Virus record (IMG/VR): IMGVR_UViG_3300017917_002963 | Coordinates: 1-57,880 of that record | Origin: a virus | Length of the DNA: 57,880 nt | Strand: one strand, 5' to 3' | Part shown: piece after piece, positions 17,336-24,937 of the stretch | How the letters are laid out: every line of letters starts with the position of its first letter | Position numbering within the stretch: the first letter of the stretch is position 1 | The notes under the pieces: generated by a model | Told to the model about the DNA's origin: nothing | The model's database searches: none | The model's input: only the letters and a program-made list of their open reading frames with translations | Position numbers and translations under genes: made by a program

Positions 17336-20300
17336 TTGTAACTGACCTTTTTGAATCCCGTCAAACCTGCCCCGAATGTGGCGGCCCAGCATTCAACGAT
17401 TTGTTGTTGGCTGAAAAACAAGATGCCTGCTACCACAAGGTTCGCAGCCGCTACCAGGTGTGGCCCAGTGCATATGCTTCGGGCGCGCTGGTTCAGTGCC
17501 GTAAAAAAGGTGCTGCCAACTGGGGCAACAAGAGCAAGACTGAAAGTGTGGCCGAAGGTACAGACACTGAAAAAGACGTGTTGTCATTTGGCAAACATGA
17601 CTTCCGGCGTTGGAAGTCATACGCCGAACAAGAAGGCTATGAAATTCGCGAAGCTGGTACCTTGCCTGGATCATATGCTGCATACAGCAATGGCAAACAA
17701 GTGGGTTACTTCATGAACGAGTTTGACTTGCCCAATGAGCATGAACGCGGTGTTGTGGGCCGGTTGTTGGTCTCCCCGGCCCCGGAAGAAGATATAGCAG
17801 AAGGTACTGAACCGGGCATGTGGGTAGTGAAATATTGGGACCGACAGCCAGGCAACGACCCAGCCCAGCGAGAGTTCACATCAAAACCTGCAGCCGACAA
17901 ATTTGCGCAGACTCTGCCCCGACATTACACAGTTGCTGTTCGACCTCAATCAAAAGACACTCGCCCAGACATGGGCGAAAGTGTGGCAGAAGGCTCGGTG
18001 TGGTCCAGTGTAGATCAGAAAATGAAACATCATTCAGAATTCCCGCATACACATTCTGCCGCTATCGACATTCGTAGCAGCATGAGCGGTGAGGTCATCG
18101 TGCCCAAAGGTGCTAGATTAAGTGCGTTAGGTAATGATAACTATTTGAATTTAGATACAGGTGGTCAACCATTCAAACTTGATCCTGCAGGCGTAGTAAA
18201 GCAAGGTGTGACGGAAGGCTTGTTTGATAGATTCAAGAAAAAGCCAAAGGTTCAAGTAGTTGATCCAGGTCAATTCCCCGAGATAGGTTCTGACATTGTA
18301 CAGTGGATGGCAGATGTAGTTGAATATTGGAAGGCAACCAAGCCAGAAAAACTCTGGTTCCTATTCTGCCCATCCTCGGGAGATTACTTGCCTATGCGTG
18401 TTACTGTGGGCACCTCTAGCAAAACCATGAACCAGCACATGGATGCATATCGTAGACTGCGCGATGCCAACCCTGCGGCCAAGGCCAAGGCTAGAGAGCA
18501 ATATCTAGACTACAGCAAGTATTCATCAGGACCCGACGAAGATTACAGCAACAAAATGGACGAAGGCTGGAAAGAAAAAGTTGCAGCGGGTGCGTTAGGC
18601 GCAGCCGCTTTGGGTGGTATTGGCGCAGGCATTGCCCACAGCCCAATGGCACGTGTAGATGGAAAACAAATACATATGGCAGTGCCAGGAAAAATTCCAG
18701 ACAATGCCGAACTTGTCACGGATGACGACGGCAAAAAGATTTATATTTGGAGATCCTATCCCATAAAAAATTCTCCCGGTAACACCAACGGTCACTTAGT
18801 TTATCGTCCAGCAGAGGATGTTAAGGAAGGTGTGACGGAAGGCTACCACCCAGCTGATGATTGGGAAGAAGTTGACACAATCAAAAGCACTCAAGGGCGT
18901 GAGTTGGGATGGGTGTTGCGACACCACAATGGTACCTATGCCTACTACGACGAACGCACGGGCGATGTAGAGGCCGGCTTTGCCACTGCACAACAGGCTC
19001 GTCAAGCATTTGTTGACATGTTTAACAGCAGAAAGAAGTCTGTGGCGGAAGGCTCAACCGATCTAACTGACATATGGCAACAAGGCCGAGAAGCAGCATA
19101 TAAGGGCAAGGGCCCAACTGCATGCCCATACAAGATGTTTTCGAGAGAATACAATGCTTGGCAACAAGGTTGGCAAGACCAAAAAGCTAGTAGTAGTCAC
19201 CGCCTGGCGGAAGCCGACAAACATAGTATGCTTGGTAAAATTCAACGCGGCCATGAACTAAAGAAAAAAGTAGATTCAACTTTTAAAGATATCAGTAAGG
19301 CACAACAAGCGGGTGATCATCCATCAGCAAGTAAAGCATTTAGAAAGCATGAGCGTTATGCTAACTTAGAGCGTCCTGGCACTTGGACTAAAGTTGATGA
19401 GCAAGGGGTAGCAGAAGGCTATATTCTAAAGAAAACTAATGTTTCCAAATATATGGAGCCAGGTGATCCTGATGAATATACACAGGATGTCAACGTCAAA
19501 GATACTGATTACGAAATCATCAACAACAAAACAGGTCAGGTGGTAGGCACAGCAAGTTGGACTACAAATGATTTCTTTGGTCCTGGAGCGTTGAAGATCA
19601 CTATGAAGAATGGTGCTACCCGCTGGTTAGATATTTGGGAGCGTGAAAAAGGCAACCCACAAAGTGCTTTCAATCGCTTTGTGAAAGATCCAAAAACATC
19701 CAAAAAATATAAAGAGCAAGGTGTGTCTGAAGGCACCGAAAGTTCTATTGAAAAGAAAATACGAGCAAAACAGGATGCGCTGTCGTTGGCAAGAGAACAG
19801 CGTCGTGCCAGGGGGCAACGTCAACAAGGGCAGCGAGAAATCAAACTGCAAGCCGAAATTGACCGACTCAACACCGAGCTGACACAACTGAAAAAGCAAC
19901 ACATGTCAGAAGGTTGGAGCGATCAAGACCCCGAACAGCGGGCCATGGACGCCACACGCTGGGCACGTCAACGTCGTGGTCGCCAACCGCGAGGCAGCGA
20001 AGCCATTGATGATCGACTGCGCGCCGAAAACGAATACCGGCTGAACCAACAGCCCCACTGGGTACAGATCAAGTCCACTGGTGAGTATGTGGCTGGTCCG
20101 TTTCCGGGCATGACCGCAGCCAACCGCGAGGGCTGGGCCTATGTGAACGCCAACCCCGGCACAGATGCTGGTGACCTACAGCTGACCCCAGTGGCGCCGC
20201 CCACACTAGAAGGCTGGAAAGGCGAGCTGGTTGGTGGTACCGTGGGATCGTTGGCTGGGGGTATTGCTGGTGGCTCGGCAGGCGCCAGCGTGGGCCCAAC

Positions 20301-20793
20301 AGTGGGAGGCACCATTGGTGGCATGGTAGGCGGATTGCCAGGAGCTCTAGCTGGAATGGCTGCCGGCGCAGCAGCAGGTCCAGCTGTGGGCGCGGCCCTG
20401 GGCGGTACAGCTGCCGGCATGGTGGGATCAAGAGTGGGCGACAAATTGGGAGGTCCAGCCACCACCGAGGACGAACAGGAAGTTAACGAAATTGCACCGG
20501 CATTGATTGCTGTGGGTCGCTTGGCAGCACCTTACATTGGCAAAAAAATACTTGACAAGTTGTCTGGTCCCGACCAAGAGTTGTTGGAACCCGATGACGA
20601 GCAAACCGAAGTGCAAGAAGTGTCACGCCGGGCAGCACCCGAGCCCACATATGATCAAGACTTTCAAGACAAAGTGGCTCGCCTCAAACAACTGGCCGGT
20701 GCTGGTCCGCTCAAGACTGTGTGGGACCCCTCACGCAGAGTGTACAGAAACATTCCAGTTGCGCAACAACCTGCAGGAAGCAAAAACAAATGA
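17332..20793 (+). CDS. putative injected polyprotein with eleven xxEG processing-type motifs (1153 aa)
   Basis: I chose ATG 17332 (ATGA overlap), giving leader MIVTDLFESR. A CPECGG zinc-ribbon start and ACYHKVRSRYQVWPSAYASG domain follow. The protein is then broken into 60-120-residue pieces by motifs such as SVAEG, DIAEG, GVTEG, MDEGW, GVSEG, MSEGW and TLEGW, with the Glu at residues 75, 157, 220, 295, 411, 503, 573, 695, 800, 860 and 960. Pieces hold different small domains. Residues about 965-1045 form a long glycine zipper, typical of membrane-inserting segments. The repeated xE|G pattern resembles prohead-protease sites, suggesting maturation into about a dozen injected peptides. Confidence 0.75.
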   Translation: MIVTDLFESRQTCPECGGPAFNDLLLAEKQDACYHKVRSRYQVWPSAYASGALVQCRKKGAANWGNKSKTESVAEGTDTEKDVLSFGKHDFRRWKSYAEQEGYEIREAGTLPGSYAAYSNGKQVGYFMNEFDLPNEHERGVVGRLLVSPAPEEDIAEGTEPGMWVVKYWDRQPGNDPAQREFTSKPAADKFAQTLPRHYTVAVRPQSKDTRPDMGESVAEGSVWSSVDQKMKHHSEFPHTHSAAIDIRSSMSGEVIVPKGARLSALGNDNYLNLDTGGQPFKLDPAGVVKQGVTEGLFDRFKKKPKVQVVDPGQFPEIGSDIVQWMADVVEYWKATKPEKLWFLFCPSSGDYLPMRVTVGTSSKTMNQHMDAYRRLRDANPAAKAKAREQYLDYSKYSSGPDEDYSNKMDEGWKEKVAAGALGAAALGGIGAGIAHSPMARVDGKQIHMAVPGKIPDNAELVTDDDGKKIYIWRSYPIKNSPGNTNGHLVYRPAEDVKEGVTEGYHPADDWEEVDTIKSTQGRELGWVLRHHNGTYAYYDERTGDVEAGFATAQQARQAFVDMFNSRKKSVAEGSTDLTDIWQQGREAAYKGKGPTACPYKMFSREYNAWQQGWQDQKASSSHRLAEADKHSMLGKIQRGHELKKKVDSTFKDISKAQQAGDHPSASKAFRKHERYANLERPGTWTKVDEQGVAEGYILKKTNVSKYMEPGDPDEYTQDVNVKDTDYEIINNKTGQVVGTASWTTNDFFGPGALKITMKNGATRWLDIWEREKGNPQSAFNRFVKDPKTSKKYKEQGVSEGTESSIEKKIRAKQDALSLAREQRRARGQRQQGQREIKLQAEIDRLNTELTQLKKQHMSEGWSDQDPEQRAMDATRWARQRRGRQPRGSEAIDDRLRAENEYRLNQQPHWVQIKSTGEYVAGPFPGMTAANREGWAYVNANPGTDAGDLQLTPVAPPTLEGWKGELVGGTVGSLAGGIAGGSAGASVGPTVGGTIGGMVGGLPGALAGMAAGAAAGPAVGAALGGTAAGMVGSRVGDKLGGPATTEDEQEVNEIAPALIAVGRLAAPYIGKKILDKLSGPDQELLEPDDEQTEVQEVSRRAAPEPTYDQDFQDKVARLKQLAGAGPLKTVWDPSRRVYRNIPVAQQPAGSKNK

Positions 20794-21053
20794 GAGCTTG
20801 TGAATTTGTAGAAGACCATTTTGGTGTGTTGCCCAAGCGGGCACAGCGCCCCGGTGCTAGGCCGCCCCGGGGACACCAGCCGGTTGAACGCTACAAAAAA
20901 ATCAACGAGCTGGAATTCTTGGGTGATCCCTGCACTCGTGATTGTTCAGGTCACCGTGCCGGCTACGAGTGGTATCAACACAATCAACGCAATCCTGCGT
21001 CGCACAGCAACAGTTTCAATCGTGGTGCAGCATTGGCTCAAGCTGGTAGATAA
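20790..21053 (+). CDS. small Cys/His-rich putative injected protein (87 aa)
   Basis: ATG 20790 overlaps the polyprotein stop. Leader MRACEFVED is followed by a basic linker and a compact DPCTRDCSGHRAGYEW ... SHSNSFNRGA domain that could bind metal. The pattern looks like a small virion-associated domain; function unknown. Confidence 0.65.
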   Translation: MRACEFVEDHFGVLPKRAQRPGARPPRGHQPVERYKKINELEFLGDPCTRDCSGHRAGYEWYQHNQRNPASHSNSFNRGAALAQAGR

Positions 21054-21055
21054 GC

Positions 21056-21271
21056 ATGCGAATACAAGAAATTCTTGAATCAGCATCAGCAGGAGCAACT
21101 GCCAGTGGCGGCGTTGCTACAGTGTCACAGTCCTTGGGCATGCAAACAAGATCTGGTGGTTCTTTGCTAAATGGTAAATATACAACAGATCCTACGCCTA
21201 ACACGCCAAAGGAATTGAAAAGGTACAAACAACATGCTCGTGGACGATTTAAAAACTCTCCTGGCAACTGA
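21056..21271 (+). CDS. small basic putative injected protein (71 aa)
   Basis: Leader MRIQEILESASAG matches the shared signature. The remainder is Ser/Thr/Gly-rich, then basic (KELKRYKQHARGRFKN). A TAAATA box occurs inside it (21175-21180), possibly serving the overlapping downstream gene. Function unknown. Confidence 0.6.
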   Translation: MRIQEILESASAGATASGGVATVSQSLGMQTRSGGSLLNGKYTTDPTPNTPKELKRYKQHARGRFKNSPGN

Positions 21272-21677
21272 ATACGCTTTTGTGATCAAAGCGCAGTTGT
21301 TTCATTGGAACGTAGAAGGGCCTGACTTTGCTCAGCTGCACGAATTCTTTGGTGATATCTACCAAGAAGTGTATGACAACGCCATCGATCGCACAGCCGA
21401 ATACATTCGTATTCTCGACGACTACACTCCGGGCAGTTTTGAACGATTCATGGAACTCAGCGCCATCGCTGGTCAAACAAAAATTCCCCGAGCAAGACTC
21501 ATGATTCAAGAACTGTTGGCCGACAACCAGCGCTTGATTGATCTACTCAACGACGCCTTCCAGGCCGCCGAGCGAGAAAACCAGCAAGGCATCATGGACT
21601 TTTTGGCCGGACGCATCGATGCACATGGCAAACATGGCTGGATGTTGAAGAGTTTCTTGAAAGATCAACGAGCATGA
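21234..21677 (+). CDS. Dps / ferritin-like protein (147 aa)
   Basis: Overlaps the previous gene by 38 bases. KAQLFHWNVEGPDFAQLHEFFGDIY and NAIDRTAEYIRILDDYTPG match helices A and B of Dps-type ferritins: H-W-N-V-x-G, then D/E residues of the ferroxidase site. A four-helix bundle of normal family length follows. Dps proteins oxidise and store iron and protect DNA. It lacks the targeting leader of its neighbours. Confidence 0.8.
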   Translation: MLVDDLKTLLATEYAFVIKAQLFHWNVEGPDFAQLHEFFGDIYQEVYDNAIDRTAEYIRILDDYTPGSFERFMELSAIAGQTKIPRARLMIQELLADNQRLIDLLNDAFQAAERENQQGIMDFLAGRIDAHGKHGWMLKSFLKDQRA

Positions 21678-22357
21678 GTTCCGACATTCGATCAATACTG
21701 CAAAGATTAGCCATGGTCGAGGGCGCTACCTCGCCTGTCACAGTCAAGCATGGGCTAACTGACCAGCAGCAATCAGTACCACAGCTGCCAGCACTGTTCA
21801 AACCCAAACGTATTTCAGTACTCGACAACCCTCAGGACCCAAAACACCCTGCAGCAGGCTATGCAGTTGGTGCAGCAGAATCAACCAATCAATTGCAGCG
21901 AGCCATGAACACTGTGGAAGAGGACATGTTGAGCAAGGTCAAACGTGACTTTACCAATTACCTTGACCGCCTGGAACGCAAAGTAAAAGACAATCGCGGC
22001 CTCAGTCTTCCTGACTCTGCACATGCACAAAAACACCAAATGCAAGAGTTAGATCAATTGCCACAAAACGATTCCAATCAAGATGCTGTCACATCCGATG
22101 ATGCACACCCGGCGGCAACAAATCCAACGCCGTCGGGCGCAACTGGCGCACCGGTAAAAACAGTTGCCATGGAAGATGGCAGACTATTTGAAATACACGG
22201 CGACGAAGTGCAAGGATTTGAAGTGCGGTTTGGACCGCGCAAGTTGTCAACACGATTCCCCAAGCTGGATCATGCACAAACGGCAATCGAGCTGTTCAAA
22301 GCTCAACGACGCAACCGAGAACAAGATTCCGGCCAAGACTACATAGAAGAGCGTTAA
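21674..22357 (+). CDS. putative internal-head protein (227 aa)
   Basis: Overlaps the Dps-like stop. The N-terminus contains ILQRLAMVEGATSP, a leader ending in a xVEG site like those in the polyprotein. A coiled-coil-prone segment (SKVKRDFTNYLDRLERKV) and a low-complexity Asp/Ala/Pro region follow, then a C-terminal alpha/beta domain (LFEIHGDEVQGFEVRFG). Function unknown. Confidence 0.65.
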   Translation: MSSDIRSILQRLAMVEGATSPVTVKHGLTDQQQSVPQLPALFKPKRISVLDNPQDPKHPAAGYAVGAAESTNQLQRAMNTVEEDMLSKVKRDFTNYLDRLERKVKDNRGLSLPDSAHAQKHQMQELDQLPQNDSNQDAVTSDDAHPAATNPTPSGATGAPVKTVAMEDGRLFEIHGDEVQGFEVRFGPRKLSTRFPKLDHAQTAIELFKAQRRNREQDSGQDYIEER

Positions 22358-22359
22358 TC

Positions 22360-23601
22360 ATGAACATGAATGAACTAAACCACACCCCAAATCCGCAGTT
22401 GGACGAAATCAGCTTGGACCAAATTGGCCGTGGCATTGGGCGAGGTCTAGGAGCTGTGGGCAAAACTGTCGGAGCCATTGCAGGTGTCCCGCAAGGACTT
22501 GCTCAAGCAGCCAAACGTGGCTACCGCGGTACCGTGGGCACCATTGGCGGCGCAGCAGCACCAACTCAAGCACCAACAGCAACTGGCATGATTAACCCAG
22601 CCACCGGGCGTGCATATGTGCCCAGTGACTTTGATGAACCCGAAGAACCGATGTCTGCATTGCAGGCAGCACCGCAAGCAACCGGCGGAGCACGAACAGT
22701 ACAACAAATTCGGCAAGACATTCAAAATCTTGATGCAGCATATCGTCAGCGCATGCGTCAGCTTCAAAGCGAACTGTCTGGTGCAGGGTCTGAACCAGCT
22801 GCCGACGACTTTACCCAAGCACAGCGCGATTACATGGCTGCAATTGGCAGTGATGAACCTGCAGCCGCACCAGCAAGAGCAGCGGCACCAGCAAGAGCAG
22901 CAGCATCTGTACCACAAGAATTCATGACCACGCTGCAGGCATTGCCTGTGGCAAACTTGGCCACAATCAAGCGATTGCTACAGGCGCAAGCCAGGGTAGC
23001 CACTACTGAAGCTGCAAAAAAATCAGCAATGCGGCTGCCGGGGACAGCGTATAACCCTAACTCAGCCAAGGCCAAATCACGCAAGGCATCTAAATTGCCT
23101 AAAATCGCCAAACAAGCTGGAAAATTTGCAGCCGGTATTCCTGGAGCAGTGGCCACTGGATCTGGAATGGCCGTAGGTGCTGTGGGCGGCATGAAACAAG
23201 CGTATGCCAAAGGCAAGCAAACTGGACAGAAATATGTTGGCGGCGGAGCTATGAGCATGGATGATATGCAAATGGCTATCTCTTCGTTCACACCCGAACA
23301 AGCCAAACAAGCACTGGCATTCATCAAACAAATCGAAACCATGCGGGCAACCCCGGCAGCTCAAAAGGCCCCTGCAAAACCTGCAGCAAAACCCGCAGCC
23401 AAGCCTGCAGCAAAACCTGCGGCCAAGCCGGCATCATATGCGCCCACTGGTAAAGCCACCGCCATGCCACTCAACCCACTTCAGATACCCGCACGGGCTG
23501 CGATCCCAGCTAAACCAGCTGCACCAGTAGCAGTTGCTGAGTCACTGACCTGGTCTAAGAATTGGGATCCAAGTGCATCGTTGATCAAAAAGTTAAAGTG
23601 A
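22360..23601 (+). CDS. Ala/Lys/Pro-rich putative internal-head protein (413 aa)
   Basis: Starts MNMNELNHTPNP, a leader-like sequence, with LDEISLDQIGRG just after. It has Gly/Ala helical segments near residues 27-45 and 260-290 (GIPGAVATGSGMAVGAVGG), which could be amphipathic or membrane-interacting. A central predicted coiled coil (QQIRQDIQNLDAAYRQRMRQ) follows, and repeated (K/A)PAAKPAA units near residues 335-365. Low complexity and basic character fit a core, scaffold or internal protein. Confidence 0.65.
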   Translation: MNMNELNHTPNPQLDEISLDQIGRGIGRGLGAVGKTVGAIAGVPQGLAQAAKRGYRGTVGTIGGAAAPTQAPTATGMINPATGRAYVPSDFDEPEEPMSALQAAPQATGGARTVQQIRQDIQNLDAAYRQRMRQLQSELSGAGSEPAADDFTQAQRDYMAAIGSDEPAAAPARAAAPARAAASVPQEFMTTLQALPVANLATIKRLLQAQARVATTEAAKKSAMRLPGTAYNPNSAKAKSRKASKLPKIAKQAGKFAAGIPGAVATGSGMAVGAVGGMKQAYAKGKQTGQKYVGGGAMSMDDMQMAISSFTPEQAKQALAFIKQIETMRATPAAQKAPAKPAAKPAAKPAAKPAAKPASYAPTGKATAMPLNPLQIPARAAIPAKPAAPVAVAESLTWSKNWDPSASLIKKLK

Positions 23602-23724
23602 CCTCGCCTTAGGACCGTGGTTGTTATGACCATGTAGGCGGTCGGCCCGCTCCCGAGCCGTGGACCACCCAGATTCGCTACCTGGGCTCCAGAATCGGGA
23701 GCACCTCTTGATAAATACCCCAAC
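23602..23724 (+). ncRNA. short structured intergenic sequence (candidate small RNA)
   Basis: Between two genes lies a GC-rich interval with nested pairing: GCTCCCGA (near 23650) with TCGGGAGC (near 23695), enclosing a CCCAG ... CTGGG hairpin. A TGGTTGTTATGACCA hairpin lies upstream. A TAAATA box (23713-23718) leads the next gene. It may be a small RNA, a terminator-like structure or an mRNA leader. Confidence 0.4.
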
Positions 23725-24534
23725 ATGAGAAGCCATGAATTTGTCACCGAGACCGCTGCGGAGTCTCAGATCCTAAACTTGATTGCTGACCGTGCAGCAC
23801 ATTACCTGTTGACCAATAAGACCACACGAGACTCAATTGGTAAAATCCTGATGGCTCCAATTGATGGATACACTGAGTTTCAAGAAACTGTGCTGCTACG
23901 CAATCTTGGTATCAGCCCCACAGACAGCCCTGAAATCAACTGGTTGCTGGACAACGTTGAATTGGCCTTGATCAATCGGTCACACTCCAGCCAGCCCCGC
24001 ACCCTGGGCAGCTACGAACACATAACCCATTCTATTGTGGTATATATGCCAGCGGTCAAACGTTCTTTGGAATGGCGCAACGTTTCGATACAGAAGTTGG
24101 TGTCCAGCATATTGGTGCATGAGCTACAGCATGCCCTGGATTATCTAAAAAGCAGTGGTCGCGCATTCAAACCAAATCCATCAAGCGATCTACCCCCAGA
24201 CGTGGCATATCAACGCTATCTTCGTTTGCCAGAAGAGGTCAATGCTAGATTTGCCCAAGCATTGTTGGACATAGCAGGATACATCACTCGCATGGACAAT
24301 AGAAGTCAATTGGAGCGAGCAGTCCGCGTGGCGTTCCACAATAATCAGTTGACTCCGGATCTGTTTGATGACGACATTCGCCAATACCGTCGTTTACTGA
24401 GCAGAACCTACAAGTTCTTTGATGACTACATTGGGGCGCCCTACACATTCCAGCCCAAGCCACTGGCAGCCCGTGCATGGTCTTGGATCACTCGACTGCC
24501 CACTGATACCATAGCTCGCCAAAAGATCAACTGA
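23725..24534 (+). CDS. putative injected zinc metalloprotease (269 aa)
   Basis: Leader MRSHEFVTETAAES. At residues about 133-141 LVHELQHALDY is a clear HExxH zinc motif, and a downstream EEVNARFAQ supplies a plausible third Glu ligand. The rest is helical and Arg-rich. With the 5269 protein, this makes two metalloproteases among the putative packaged proteins. Target unknown. Confidence 0.75.
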   Translation: MRSHEFVTETAAESQILNLIADRAAHYLLTNKTTRDSIGKILMAPIDGYTEFQETVLLRNLGISPTDSPEINWLLDNVELALINRSHSSQPRTLGSYEHITHSIVVYMPAVKRSLEWRNVSIQKLVSSILVHELQHALDYLKSSGRAFKPNPSSDLPPDVAYQRYLRLPEEVNARFAQALLDIAGYITRMDNRSQLERAVRVAFHNNQLTPDLFDDDIRQYRRLLSRTYKFFDDYIGAPYTFQPKPLAARAWSWITRLPTDTIARQKIN

Positions 24535-24548
24535 CTGCGCCACAACAG

Positions 24549-24578
24549 TTGACCTTGTGGCACACAGTTCGCTATACT
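24549..24578 (+). promoter_or_regulatory. sigma70-like promoter
   Basis: TTGACC (24549-24554), 18-base spacer, TATACT (24573-24578), about 25 bases before the DsbA-like gene. Confidence 0.75.
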
Positions 24579-24601
24579 GTGTGCTCACATAGGAGTTCTA
24601 C

Positions 24602-24862
24602 ATGAGCGATAAAACTTTCAACGGCGATCAAAAAATCAAACTTACGACTATCATCAACGAGGGCATGCAAGTCATGAACGAGATTGAGACCTTGACTGGC
24701 GGACTCAACGACACCATCAAGGCAGTGGCCGAAGAGTTGGAGATCAAACCAGCTGTGCTGAAAAAAGCCATCAAGCTGGCACACAAGGCCGAGTTCGGCA
24801 AAGCCAAACAGGATCATGAATTGCTGGAAACAATTCTTGAGACCGTGGGCAAGACACTGTAA
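24602..24862 (+). CDS. dsbA: DsbA-like double-stranded DNA-binding protein (86 aa)
   Basis: Small helical acidic/basic protein with EGMQVMNEIETLTGGLNDTIKAVAEELEIKPAVLKKAI. From memory this resembles T4 DsbA (about 89 aa), which binds DNA at late promoters and influences late transcription. It has its own sigma70-like promoter and a good Shine-Dalgarno (AGGAG at about 24592). A TAAATA box (24862-24867) follows its stop. The identification is from memory. Confidence 0.6.
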   Translation: MSDKTFNGDQKIKLTTIINEGMQVMNEIETLTGGLNDTIKAVAEELEIKPAVLKKAIKLAHKAEFGKAKQDHELLETILETVGKTL

Positions 24863-24937
24863 ATACCCAGTGCATCAGCATCGAGTCGCTCGCGTTACGA
24901 GCATGAATCACGGCCGCTGGCCATAACCAGGAGAACC

